Positions 1-9,211 of a stretch of DNA of 64,000 bases are shown one piece after another. Positions within the stretch are counted from its first letter, which is position 1. Every line of letters starts with the position of its first letter. The DNA is from Aldehydirespirator sp965204415 (GTDB lineage: Bacteria > Actinomycetota > Acidimicrobiia > Acidimicrobiales > Aldehydirespiratoraceae), in the NCBI GenBank assembly GCA_965204415.1, contig CBDBEL010000001.1, positions 1-64,000 of the forward strand. The letters are read 5' to 3'. The notes beneath the pieces are model-generated. The model was not told the origin of the DNA, did no database searches, and saw only the letters and a program-made list of their open reading frames with translations. The translations under genes and the position numbers were made by a program.

Positions 1-2718
1 GAAGCAGCATCCGAGCCCCCATCCTCTGAAACACCGGCACCCCAGCCCCCGACGACCGAGCCGCCGACAGCCGAGCCGCCGGCAACCACCTCACCCGAAC
101 CCGACCCCGAGCCCCCGGCGACCACCCCACCCGAACCTGAGCCCCCGACAACCGCAGTGACGCCAGAGCTGATCGACGACGACCCGTGCCTATCGTCTGA
201 GACTGTCGACCAGGCACTCGAAGCGCTGGTGGCGGACTGCTACGCGCTCTGGATCTTCTCTCTCTTCCAGGGCGCCGAAGAGCAGTTCAACTCCGACCCG
301 GACACAGCCTGGGTCGCGGGCAACCCCCTGCAGAACTGGCTGGGAGTGACCGTCAGCGGAGGGCGCGTCACCGAGTTGCATCTCGACGGACTCGATCTCT
401 ATGTGCTGGAGTCAAGCCTGGAGTACCTCGACAGCCTCGAGCGACTCATCCTCAGCAACAACGAGCTCTCAGGGCCCATCCCGGCCGAGATCGGCGACCT
501 CACCAACCTCCAACACCTCGACCTCAGCCACAACCAACTCACCGGCGAACTCCCGCCCGAACTCGCCAACCTCACCAACCTCCAACACCTCGACCTCAGC
601 CACAACGAACTCACCGGCGAACTGCCGCCCGAACTCAGCAACCTCACACGCCTCCAACACCTCGACCTCAGCAACAACCGACTACGTGGCCCGCTTCCGT
701 CCGAACTGGCCAACATCAAGAACCTGAACTTCACGCCCTATGCCCCACCCGAACCGGTCGAGGGTCGGCCGTGCACGTTCCCCGAGGTCGTCGACCAAAC
801 GACGGAGGCCCTTGTCGCGGACTGCGAGGCGCTGTGGTCCTTCTTCACCGGAGACGGGTGGCGGGGCAACGTCAACCTCGACCCTGACACAGCCTGGGAG
901 GCACCCAACCCGGTCCAGAACTGGAACGGCGTGACCATCACCGGCGGGCGTGTCACCGCGCTGCACCTCGAAGGGCTCAATCTCTCCGGCCCGCTGGTTC
1001 AGAGCCTCGCGAGTCTCGACAAGCTCGAGCGGCTCGACCTCAGCCGCAACCAGTTCGCCGGGCCCATCCCGGCCGAACTCGCCAACCTCACCAACCTCAA
1101 GCACTTGGACCTGGGCGGCAATGAGCTCTCCGGACCGATCCCGCCCGAACTCGCCAACCTCACCGACCTTGAACACCTCGACCTGCTCGGAAACCAGTTC
1201 ACCGGACCGATCCCGGCCGAACTCGACAACCTCACCAAGCTCCAACACCTCCATCTCGGCCGCAACCAACTCAACGAGCAGATCCCCGGCGAACTCGGCA
1301 ACCTCACCAACCTCACGAGCCTGAACCTCAGTGACAACCAGCTCTCCGGGCCCATCCCGGCCCAGTTGGGCAACCTCACCAACCTCACGAGCCTGAACCT
1401 CAGTGACAATCAGCTCTCCGGGCCGATCCCGGCCCAGCTGGGCAACCTCACCAACCTCACGAGCCTGAACCTCGGACTCACGGACCTGTGGCTTGGCAGA
1501 AACAACCAGCTCAGCGGACTGATCCCCGGCGAACTCGGCAACCTCACCAACCTTGAGCGCCTCGACCTCAGCCACAACCATCTCACCGGGCCGATCCCGG
1601 CCCAGCTGGGCAACCTCACCAAGCTCACGAGCCTGGACCTCGGCGACAACGACCTGTCGGAGCAGATCCCGCCCGAACTCGACAACCTCACCAACCTCAA
1701 GTACCTCGACCTCAGCCACAACAGACTCAGCGGGCCCCTCTCCCCCGCCCTCACCAACGTCGAGTCCCTGGAATACAGTCCCCATCTGAGTTCGCCGTGC
1801 GCCCTCCCCACCGTCGTCGATCAGGCCCTCGAAGCTCTGGTCGCCGACTGCGAAGGACTCTGGAGCTTCTTCGAGAACCAAGGCTTCTGGAACCCAATCG
1901 GCGAGGACACATCGAGTCGGTGGGGTTCTGCCAACCCTCTGGAGTCCTGGGAATGGGTAGTCGTTAGGGACGGACGAGTCACCGAACTGCGGATCCCAGT
2001 CTTTCCGTCCTCTGAGGTGGCTCTGACCGCCGACCTCGGCAACCTCACCGCCCTCGAACACCTGTCGGGCTGCTACGTCCATGGCCAGTTGCCGCCCGAA
2101 ATAGGCAATCTCACCAACCTCAAGACGATCGAGTTCTACAGCTATTCCATCGGCCCCTTCAACGCCTGCGCGAATTTCCTGACCGGACCGATTCCGCCTG
2201 AGTTCGGCAACCTCGCCAACCTCGAGATCCTGAACATCAGCGACAACGATCTGACGGGACCAATTCCCCCGGAGCTAGGCAACCTCATCAACCTCAAGGA
2301 ACTGCGCCTGGACAACAACAGCCGCGGCTATGACGCCAAAACCGGGCAGGCCGGGCTGAGCGGACCCATCCCCCCAGAGCTCGGCAACCTCACCAACCTC
2401 ACCGAACTGGAACTCTCCTGCAACAGCCTGACCGGCCCGATCCCGGCCGAGTTGGGGAACCTGACGAACCTCACCGTCCTGGGTCTGGGCTACAACGACC
2501 TGAGTGGACCCGTCCCCCCGGCCCTGCTGGACCTCGTCAACCTCGAGCGCCTCGTGCTCTACGACAACGAGCAACTGGGACCGACCCCGGACGAACTGCT
2601 CCATGTCGCCGAAGACTTCAGCTACTTCGAGGGCATCGTCGCCAGCAGCCGTCAAGAGGTCCTCATGTTCGGGTGGGAATACTACCGATACCGCTACTGG
2701 GGATGCCCGACCGACTAG
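1..2718 (+). CDS. Plant-type leucine-rich-repeat surface protein, 5' end outside the window
   Basis: The reading frame is open from the first base, so the true start lies upstream; about 905 residues are visible. The first ~50 codons form a Pro/Glu/Thr spacer, the kind that follows a lipoprotein signal in LRR proteins, so I infer a surface-anchored protein. Three modules follow. Each begins with a cap of about 60 residues containing ALVADC(E/Y)ALW and NP(L/V)QNW.GV..GGRVT (caps begin near nt 184, 769 and 1795), and each continues with 24-residue repeats of the form LTNLxxLDLSxNxLxGPIPxEL. This GPIP-type repeat is the plant-specific LRR class. Function is probably ligand or surface binding outside the cell; no enzyme domain is visible. 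Repeat units are nearly identical at the DNA level and prone to recombination. Confidence 0.85.
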   Translation, partial: EAASEPPSSETPAPQPPTTEPPTAEPPATTSPEPDPEPPATTPPEPEPPTTAVTPELIDDDPCLSSETVDQALEALVADCYALWIFSLFQGAEEQFNSDPDTAWVAGNPLQNWLGVTVSGGRVTELHLDGLDLYVLESSLEYLDSLERLILSNNELSGPIPAEIGDLTNLQHLDLSHNQLTGELPPELANLTNLQHLDLSHNELTGELPPELSNLTRLQHLDLSNNRLRGPLPSELANIKNLNFTPYAPPEPVEGRPCTFPEVVDQTTEALVADCEALWSFFTGDGWRGNVNLDPDTAWEAPNPVQNWNGVTITGGRVTALHLEGLNLSGPLVQSLASLDKLERLDLSRNQFAGPIPAELANLTNLKHLDLGGNELSGPIPPELANLTDLEHLDLLGNQFTGPIPAELDNLTKLQHLHLGRNQLNEQIPGELGNLTNLTSLNLSDNQLSGPIPAQLGNLTNLTSLNLSDNQLSGPIPAQLGNLTNLTSLNLGLTDLWLGRNNQLSGLIPGELGNLTNLERLDLSHNHLTGPIPAQLGNLTKLTSLDLGDNDLSEQIPPELDNLTNLKYLDLSHNRLSGPLSPALTNVESLEYSPHLSSPCALPTVVDQALEALVADCEGLWSFFENQGFWNPIGEDTSSRWGSANPLESWEWVVVRDGRVTELRIPVFPSSEVALTADLGNLTALEHLSGCYVHGQLPPEIGNLTNLKTIEFYSYSIGPFNACANFLTGPIPPEFGNLANLEILNISDNDLTGPIPPELGNLINLKELRLDNNSRGYDAKTGQAGLSGPIPPELGNLTNLTELELSCNSLTGPIPAELGNLTNLTVLGLGYNDLSGPVPPALLDLVNLERLVLYDNEQLGPTPDELLHVAEDFSYFEGIVASSRQEVLMFGWEYYRYRYWGCPTD

Positions 2719-2847
2719 GGAGCCATGCCCGACATGCAACAAACCGGCACCGTCAGGAGTCGTAGCCCACAGATGGGGACACCTTCGGTCCTGACCCGGC
2801 TAGCTGCAGGCGCCCGCGACCGGCGGCCTCACGGGTCACCCGCACTA

Positions 2848-2912
2848 GCTACGACAGTTGCTACGACAGTTGCGCTGCCTCAGCCGGGGCTTCTTCGAGT
2901 TCGTACGTGAGT
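2848..2912 (-). pseudogene. Debris: short tandem duplication plus the 3' tail of an antitoxin-like gene
   Basis: A short tandem duplication (gctacgacagtt twice, from 2848) leads into sequence that, on the minus strand, reads ELEEAPAEAAQLS before a stop. This matches the C-terminal tail GLEEAPAEAARAS of the intact antitoxin-like gene at 14239-14526. I infer a leftover 3' end of a second copy of that gene. The rest of 2719-3100 holds no recognisable gene. Confidence 0.45.
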
Positions 2913-2995
2913 GTCTGGCGCCGCCAGTGGGCCCTGAGGGGCCGCAGCCGCACCACCTCCACCCGCACCCGCCGCTGGCCCGACCTGTAGACGCC
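2913..2995 (+). repeat. Direct repeat B, copy 1
   Basis: About 80 bp starting gtctggcgccgcca and ending near cgacctgtagacgcc. It matches 6345-6423, where the same sequence forms the last codons and 3' flank of the truncated acyltransferase gene. Here it is separated from any acyltransferase, so it looks like a stranded gene end. The two copies bracket the LRR gene at 3117-5840. Confidence 0.6.
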
Positions 2996-3103
2996 CGAAG
3001 CGTCACCCGGTCCCGCGCGTTCCGCCGCATGACACCGGCATGAAACTGCGGTATGGCCCTCGAACAATCTGCTGTGTGCGATAGGTCTGCGGTATGAGGT
3101 CGG

Positions 3104-3119
3104 CATAATCTGCTGTATG
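3104..3119 (+). promoter_or_regulatory. Candidate leaderless promoter for the LRR fusion gene
   Basis: CATAAT at 3104-3109 resembles a -10 box and lies 7 nt before the ATG at 3117, the spacing of a leaderless start, which is common in actinobacteria. No convincing -35 or Shine-Dalgarno sequence is seen. The downstream start codon belongs to an ATPase N-terminus, so this was probably the ATPase promoter, now driving the LRR gene. Confidence 0.4.
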
Positions 3120-5840
3120 GACGTCGGGAGCGCTGCTCCTGCCAGCTACCTGCCACGGGTCGTGGACCAGCAGATGGCCCCCGCGCTGCGGTCGTCCCCC
3201 GCGGTCATGGTCGAGGGTCCTACAGCATGCGGCAAGACCTGGACAGGCAGGCGCTTCGCCGGCAGCGAACCGCTGTGTCCCCGAATCGCTTGCCGGGCTG
3301 CCCTTGCGGTCGCAGCGGCCAGTGTTGCCGCCGTGGTGCTGGCAGGCTGCAGCGACAACCAAGGAACCACCGCACCGCCACCAACAACCGCAGTCCACAC
3401 CGATTCGGCCGCGTCCACCCATCCCGACGCAGAACCCACGCTGACCACCGAGCCTCCAACAACCACCCGGCCCGCACCCGAACCCACATCGGCTCAACCC
3501 GAGCCCGAACCCACGACATCCACCCAGCCCCCGACGACTACCCAGCCCCCACCAATCACCCAATCCGAACCGGAACCGGTCGAGGGCCGGCCATGCATGT
3601 CCCCCGAGGTCGTCGACCAAACGCTGCGTGCTCTGGTCAAGGACTGCGAAGCGCTCTGGAGCTTCTACTCGGTTCAAGACGCCGAAGAGCAATTCGACTC
3701 CGACCCCGCCACAGCCTGGGCCGCGGACAACTCGCTGCAGAACTGGAAAGGCGTGACCGTCGCCAACGGGCGCGTCGCGGAGCTGCATCTCGACGGACTC
3801 AATCTCCAGTTGCTGGAACCAAGCCTGGGGCATCTCGACAGCCTCGAGCGACTCGTCCTCAGCAACAACCGGCTCACCGGCGAACTGCCACCCGAACTCG
3901 GCAACCTCACACACCTCCAACACCTCGACCTCAGCAACAACCGACTCTCAGGGCTGGTTCCGGCGCGAATCGGCTACCTCCTCAACTTTGCCGTCCCGCC
4001 CGAACTCGGCAACCTCACCAACCTCCAACACCTCGACCTCAGCAACAACCAGCTCACCGGCGAACTGCCACCCGAACTCGGCAACCTCACACACCTCCAA
4101 CACCTCGACCTCAGCAACAACCAGATGTCGGAGTGGATTCCGGCCGAACTCGGCAACCTGACCAACCTCCGACACCTCGACCTCAGCAACAACCAGCACA
4201 TAGGGCCCATCCCGGCCGACTTCGGCAACCTCACGCGCCTCCAACACCTCGACCTCAGCAACAACCACTTGTTCTTTCTCATTCCGGCCCGCTTGGGCGA
4301 CCTCGCAGGCCTCACGAGCCTGAACCTCGCGTCCAATGACTTGTCCAGACGGATCCCGCCTGAACTCGGCAACCTCACCAACCTCCAACACCTCGACCTC
4401 AGCAACAACCGACTACGTGGCCCCCTTCCATCCGAACTGGCCAACGTCAAGAACCTGAACTTCACGCCCTATGACCCGTTCCCGGACTCGCCCTGCACCT
4501 CCTCCACCGTCGTCGATCAATCCCTCAAGGCCCTGGTGGCGGACTGCGAGGCGCTCTGGAGCTTCTTCAAGAGTCAAGAACCGGACGAACTGATCGGCGA
4601 TGCGGAATGGAACGCATGGAGCGACGCGAACTCTCTGGATGCCTGGGACGGGGTGTTCGTGAGCGGCGGACGAGTAACCGAGCTCTATATCCCTTCGACT
4701 CGCCTCTGGGAGGTGAGACTGTCTCCTGATCTCGGAAACCTCACCGCCCTCGAGCATCTGGCTGGATGCTCCCTTACGGGTCCCATGCCGGCCGAACTCG
4801 GCAACCTGACCAATCTCAAGACGATCCAGTTCACCCTCACGACGAAGTACACCCCCGAGTACACCCCCGAGGCGAGACTCTCCTACAAGGCGACCCTTCA
4901 CTGCGAAAACAGCCTGAGTGGCCCGATTCCACCTGAGTTGGGAAACCTGGCCAACCTCGAGGCCCTGATCCTCCAGGAGAATCAACTCTCGGGACCGATA
5001 CCCGCCGAACTCGCCAACCTCGCCAGCCTCAAGCTGCTCCTCATCGATCGAAACGAACTGACCGGACCCATACCCCCAGGGATCGGCAACCTCACCAACC
5101 TCACGAAACTGGACCTGTCCTGCAACGCTCTGACCGGCCCGATACCGGCAGGAATGGCCAACCTGACGGGCCTGACCAGCCTGGACCTCGATCGCAACCA
5201 CCTGACCGGGCCCATACCCCCAGAACTACTGGAACTCGAGAGCCTCAGGTATTTGACGCTCCGCCGCAACAACCTGTCCGGCCCTCTAACGGCCGAGCTC
5301 GCCAACCTCACGAGGCTTCTCCACCTGGATCTCAGCGACAACAACTTCACCGGGCCCATACCCCCAGCATTGGCGAACCTCGCCAACCTCCAGGCCCTGC
5401 TGCTCGACGGCAACGACCTGTCGGGATCGATTCCGCCCGAGTTGGGGCGCCTTACCGCCCTCGAGGAGCTGAATCTGGGCGACAACGGCCTGACCGGCCC
5501 GATACCCCCTGAGCTAGGGCGCCTCACCGCCCTCCGGGTTCTGGACCTGAGCGGCAACGCTCTCTCAGGCCCGATACCGGCCGAACTACGCGACGTCACA
5601 ATGGGTCTCCAGGTGCTGCACCTCCACGGCAACAACCTGTCCGGCCCACCGCCTGCCGTGTCGACCGACCTTGACCGCCACGTCGTCCTCACACTCGGCG
5701 GCAACGAACTGATGGGGCCGATACCCGACGAGTTGCTCCGATTGCCCCCAGACACCAGCGACTTCGGCCTCCAAGGGCTCATAATACTCCTGCCGGCGCA
5801 CCACTTCGAACAGACCTACCACGGATGCCCAAGCCACTAG
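3117..5840 (+). CDS. LRR lipoprotein carrying the N-terminus of an AAA_14/DUF4143-type ATPase
   Basis: 907 residues. Residues 1-~52 match the start of AAA_14/DUF4143 ATPases: YLPRVVDQQ, a hydrophobic strand, and a Walker A loop GPTACGKT. At about residue 53 the sequence changes abruptly to a lipoprotein signal (hydrophobic run ending LAGC, Cys near residue 77), then a Pro/Thr/Glu spacer. Two cap-plus-LRR modules follow (caps near nt 3592 and 4489), with GPIP-type 24-residue repeats like those of the upstream LRR gene. No ATG, GTG or TTG lies between Met31 (nt 3207) and the hydrophobic core, so either a long cytoplasmic extension precedes the signal or export is impaired. The stop codon is followed directly, in the same frame, by a headless acyltransferase, so both ends are recombination joints. 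The ATPase lacks everything beyond Walker A and cannot be active. Confidence 0.8.
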   Translation: MDVGSAAPASYLPRVVDQQMAPALRSSPAVMVEGPTACGKTWTGRRFAGSEPLCPRIACRAALAVAAASVAAVVLAGCSDNQGTTAPPPTTAVHTDSAASTHPDAEPTLTTEPPTTTRPAPEPTSAQPEPEPTTSTQPPTTTQPPPITQSEPEPVEGRPCMSPEVVDQTLRALVKDCEALWSFYSVQDAEEQFDSDPATAWAADNSLQNWKGVTVANGRVAELHLDGLNLQLLEPSLGHLDSLERLVLSNNRLTGELPPELGNLTHLQHLDLSNNRLSGLVPARIGYLLNFAVPPELGNLTNLQHLDLSNNQLTGELPPELGNLTHLQHLDLSNNQMSEWIPAELGNLTNLRHLDLSNNQHIGPIPADFGNLTRLQHLDLSNNHLFFLIPARLGDLAGLTSLNLASNDLSRRIPPELGNLTNLQHLDLSNNRLRGPLPSELANVKNLNFTPYDPFPDSPCTSSTVVDQSLKALVADCEALWSFFKSQEPDELIGDAEWNAWSDANSLDAWDGVFVSGGRVTELYIPSTRLWEVRLSPDLGNLTALEHLAGCSLTGPMPAELGNLTNLKTIQFTLTTKYTPEYTPEARLSYKATLHCENSLSGPIPPELGNLANLEALILQENQLSGPIPAELANLASLKLLLIDRNELTGPIPPGIGNLTNLTKLDLSCNALTGPIPAGMANLTGLTSLDLDRNHLTGPIPPELLELESLRYLTLRRNNLSGPLTAELANLTRLLHLDLSDNNFTGPIPPALANLANLQALLLDGNDLSGSIPPELGRLTALEELNLGDNGLTGPIPPELGRLTALRVLDLSGNALSGPIPAELRDVTMGLQVLHLHGNNLSGPPPAVSTDLDRHVVLTLGGNELMGPIPDELLRLPPDTSDFGLQGLIILLPAHHFEQTYHGCPSH

Positions 5841-6362
5841 CAGATCGTGGTGGGCGCGGCGGCCGACTACTTCTTCGGAACCCGCCTGGCCGGCGCCGCG
5901 GCTGCTCTGGCGATCGGGGCCATCCCCATCGAGCGGGCCCGGGTGGGCCGACGGTCCGCGGACCTGGCCGCGGGGCTGATCGACGACGGATGGAGCCTGC
6001 TGATCTACCCCGAGGGCGGCCGCAGCCCCGACGGCTGGGGGCAGCCGTTCCGGGGCGGCGCGGCGTACCTGTCGGTGCGCTGCGGGGTGCCGGTGGTGCC
6101 GATCCATGTCGGCGGCACCGGCAACATCCTTCGCAAGGGCCGCACCAAGCCCCAGCCCGCGGAGGCCACCGTCACCTTCGGCACCCCGATGCGGCCCGAA
6201 GCCGGCGAGCGGGCGCCCCGGTTCGCGTCGCGGATCGAGGACGCGGTGACCGCCCTGGCCGACGAGGCCGCAACCGACTGGTACTCCGCCCGCAAGCGGG
6301 CCCACGCCAGCGCCAGCGGCACCCTCACCGGCCCCGACGTGGGCGTCTGGCGCCGCCAATAG
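5841..6362 (+). pseudogene. Truncated PlsC-type acyltransferase (C-terminal half)
   Basis: Reads in frame immediately after the LRR stop codon; the first usable start is a GTG at 5847. The 171 residues include AIGAIPIER, the motif YPEGGRSPDGW (the glycerophosphate-binding EG.RS block of PlsC acyltransferases) and VPVVPIHVGG. The essential N-terminal catalytic motif H-x4-D is absent, so the product should be inactive. Intact relatives acylate lysophosphatidate at the membrane. The break falls exactly at the LRR gene end, which suggests the LRR gene replaced or inserted into this locus. Confidence 0.75.
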
Positions 6363-6423
6363 GCCTTCGGCGGCCGCCGCTGCACTGCCTCCACCCGCAC
6401 CCGCCGCCCGACCTGTGACGCCG
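6345..6423 (+). repeat. Direct repeat B, copy 2
   Basis: Covers the last codons of the acyltransferase fragment (VWRRQ stop) and ~60 bp of 3' flank (ccacccgcacccgccg...). Homologous to 2913-2995. Confidence 0.6.
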
Positions 6424-6556
6424 GACGCCGGTCGCCTCGCCGACTCGGTCAAGGAGACGACCCGTGGCGGCACACGCGATACTGGCACCGATGCCCCGAC
6501 AGATCGGGAGACAGGAGCCACCGCTACATGTCAGGCCAGACGGGAAGACCGGCCGG

Positions 6557-8872
6557 ATGAAGGAGCGGTCGCGCTGCGGTCTGGGGATCAGCGTCGTGGC
6601 GGCTGCTCTGATGGCCGCGGCGTGCACCGACGACCCCGGTCGCGGCCAGGCCGTCGATTCGGGGATCCAGGCCGAAGCCGGGGCCGTCGCCACCTCGACG
6701 AGCTCTCCACCCAGTCGTGACGCCGACGGCAACACGACCTCGGAGCCGTCTCCCGAAGATGAGGCGCTCCCCTACGACGAGGATGCGAGCACCCCCGAAG
6801 CGCCGACCGAGTCGGGCGTCGGACCATCGACCGCGGCCGATGAGCCGACCGTTGACGAGGAGGCGGTGGAACCGGCGCCGGGTCTTCTCGTGCCGTCAGA
6901 GGCAACGCCGGACCAACCCGACGGGCCGGAGGGGCTGCAAGAGGACGAGCAGCCTGAGCAGAACGAGCCCAAAGAGGACGAGCAGCCTGAGCAGAACGAG
7001 CCCGAACAGGACGAGCAGCCTGAGCAGAACGAGCCCGAACAGGACGAGCAGCCTGAGCAGAACGAGCCAACCCCTGGACCTGAGGTGGTCGTGAGGGGAT
7101 CGCCAGCGCCCGCCTGGCCGTTCCGCGGTCTGGTGGAGGTCGACTTCAGCTGGGACGATGACAGCGGCTCCGGCATCCACACCATCCGTTATCTCAGTTC
7201 CCGGGACCGGACGGTCACCGAGACGGTGATCGAGGGACTGGAGCCCACCGGTTGCTGGCGGGCCAACATCGACCGTGTGAGCGAGGCGGGAGTAGTTCTT
7301 GGAGCTCTGGGACCCTCGGACGGCCCGGGCGGCTACGTCACTCTCATCATCCCGTGGGGCGAGACCCCCACGGTGGTCGAGCCGATCCCTTACACCGAGG
7401 GGGACTCGTCCTGGCAGGACCTTCTGACGTCAGCCTATGACCACGCTCACGGCTACGTCATCGGGGGGACAGCCTTCGACGTCAGCATCCACGCCAACGG
7501 CCTGCGCCTGCTGGCCGACGAGGCTGCGGAGAGCTACCAGTACGAGACGTGGGGATCCCGGTACCCCGAAGGTGAAGACAGCCCGCCGCCGGAGAGCATC
7601 CAGCTGTACGGCGACATCCTGTCCACCCTTGACTACCCGTACTTCCTGGGCACCGACGGCGAGTTCGTCGGATTCGCAACTGTTCCGTACGAGCCGGCTT
7701 GCGCCACGCTGACCGGGTATCTGATCTCAGTGCGGACCGGCGAGGCCTTCGCCTGCGGTTTCGCAGCCAGCGGAGTCAGGCTCGTCCAGTCGCCCCAGGA
7801 GGGACTGCTGGTCGAAGAGGTCGCTCTTCCGAGCAACCGCCAACTCCGGGAGGGGTGCGGCCAGGGAATCCTCGCCGAGCGCTGGACCTCGCTGCCGCCG
7901 GCGCCGGAGCCGCACCCTCCGAAGCCGGGGCCCGAGGAGCCGCCGCTGCCGACTGCGACCGCGCCGCCATGGCCGTTCCGGGGCGCGGTGCTGGCGCTTC
8001 AGCGCTACTTGCCGCACCTTTTCAGCTACGAGACCGTGTTGCAGTACCGCTCCTCCGAGGACGGTTCGGTTACCGAATTGGTGTTCGGACCGATGCGCCG
8101 CCGCAGCCTCGACCTGGTCATCGAGGCCGACGAGCACGGGATCGAGTTGTGGCGGCGAGACTGGGCCGTGAGGGTGCCCTGGGGCGGTGCCGCCGTACGG
8201 GCCGACATCGGGCCGGCCGCAGTCCGGCCGGCCCGCACGACCGACTATCCGAAGCTCATCACCTTCGGTCAGCGCCAGACGCGGATGGAAGTCGAGTCCT
8301 TCGTCGCTCAAGAACGGGTCTCGCGCCTGTCGGTGGGGCATCAGCAGTCCTGGCACGTCTGGTCTGCGCCTGATGAGAGCATGTTCAACACCCCGCTCGA
8401 CTTGAGCAGCCGACGGTCGGGCTGGCCCGGCTGGCCCCTCTGGCTGCGCGGAACAGACGGCCGAGTGGCGGCGATCAGCCACGGGGTCTCAAGCGAGGAC
8501 TGCGCCTATTACTGCGATCCCGTGCTCACGGTTCTGATCTCGTTGGAGACAGGGCAGGTGCTGAACTGCGGCGTCGAACTTGATGGACCAGACGCCTTGG
8601 TCTTCGTGGCGCCCGCCGGCTCAAGCATGACGCCCAATGTGAAGCTCCCACCGTCCGGCTGGCTCGACCCGGATGGCTGCTACGACCAAAGGATCGACGA
8701 CACCAGCGACTGCTCATGGTTGCGGCACTACAGCCCCCGCGTGATCGGATGCGGCCGCCTCTTCAAACTGGTCGCGCTCCCCGACAGCGCTGCCGCCAGT
8801 GTGGTGCCGGCCGGGATCCAAGCCGACCCGAAGCGGCAGAGCCTGCTGATCCAGCCCGCCGCCGGCGGATGA
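6557..8872 (+). CDS. Large secreted lipoprotein with two WPFRG domains
   Basis: 771 residues from the ATG at 6557, chosen because it opens directly into a signal peptide ending AAAC (lipobox); a longer in-frame start exists at 6464. After the Cys comes an acidic, disordered spacer with four near-identical EDEQPEQNEP units (nt ~6940-7065). Two homologous halves follow, each opening PxWPFRG and containing a YxSSxDxxVTE stretch (near nt 7111 and 7966), so the mature part is an internal duplication. No enzyme family is recognised. The leader LGISVVAAALMAAAC nearly equals that of the unrelated LRR lipoprotein at 10337-11896. Inference: exported surface protein of unknown role. Confidence 0.75.
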   Translation: MKERSRCGLGISVVAAALMAAACTDDPGRGQAVDSGIQAEAGAVATSTSSPPSRDADGNTTSEPSPEDEALPYDEDASTPEAPTESGVGPSTAADEPTVDEEAVEPAPGLLVPSEATPDQPDGPEGLQEDEQPEQNEPKEDEQPEQNEPEQDEQPEQNEPEQDEQPEQNEPTPGPEVVVRGSPAPAWPFRGLVEVDFSWDDDSGSGIHTIRYLSSRDRTVTETVIEGLEPTGCWRANIDRVSEAGVVLGALGPSDGPGGYVTLIIPWGETPTVVEPIPYTEGDSSWQDLLTSAYDHAHGYVIGGTAFDVSIHANGLRLLADEAAESYQYETWGSRYPEGEDSPPPESIQLYGDILSTLDYPYFLGTDGEFVGFATVPYEPACATLTGYLISVRTGEAFACGFAASGVRLVQSPQEGLLVEEVALPSNRQLREGCGQGILAERWTSLPPAPEPHPPKPGPEEPPLPTATAPPWPFRGAVLALQRYLPHLFSYETVLQYRSSEDGSVTELVFGPMRRRSLDLVIEADEHGIELWRRDWAVRVPWGGAAVRADIGPAAVRPARTTDYPKLITFGQRQTRMEVESFVAQERVSRLSVGHQQSWHVWSAPDESMFNTPLDLSSRRSGWPGWPLWLRGTDGRVAAISHGVSSEDCAYYCDPVLTVLISLETGQVLNCGVELDGPDALVFVAPAGSSMTPNVKLPPSGWLDPDGCYDQRIDDTSDCSWLRHYSPRVIGCGRLFKLVALPDSAAASVVPAGIQADPKRQSLLIQPAAGG

Positions 8873-8972
8873 TGAGCAGAGCGGCAGTCGTGCATCGTTG
8901 CGCGCCGATGGAGACGTCACCGTGCTGATACGCCATGAGAGAAGCTGACGCCAGCGAGGAGATGACCGGCTG

Positions 8973-9160
8973 TTGACGGCCGAGCGAATGCCCATGGTGC
9001 ATCTGGCCACCCTGCTGGAGGGGTCGGTGGCCGTTGCCGAGGAGGTGGCGCAGGACGCGTTCCTCTCGGTGAGCGAACGCTGGAACGAGATCGACCGACC
9101 GGACGCATACCTGCGAACCTCGGTGGTCGACAGGTCGGTGTCGGCACTGCGCCGCCGGAC
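8973..9160 (+). pseudogene. ECF sigma factor region-2 remnant
   Basis: A short frame contains VHLATLLEGSVAVAEEVAQD followed by AF, then WNEIDRPDAYLRTSVV and RRR. This matches region 2 of SigE-like ECF factors (typically LA.LLTG....AEEVVQDAF and YLRTVVVN). Region 4 and most of the linker are missing; beyond ~9160 the frame loses similarity and runs into the promoter of the next gene. Not functional as a sigma factor. Confidence 0.6.
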
Positions 9161-9211
9161 GACGATTGTCCTCACAACCGCCGCTCTCAGCCGCTGGGTA
9201 GCTTGGAGGGC

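Noticed and set aside
500..1750. Regular 72-bp periodicity that could suggest a CRISPR array
   Set aside because: The period is 24 codons of LRR repeats in one open frame, with no constant repeat/variable spacer structure.
682..2082. Long minus-strand frame (466 codons) across the LRR gene, with similar antisense frames in the other LRR genes
   Set aside because: It mirrors the repeats of the LRR gene; its EVGEVAEFGRD pattern is the antisense of the LRR repeat and has no independent start or context.
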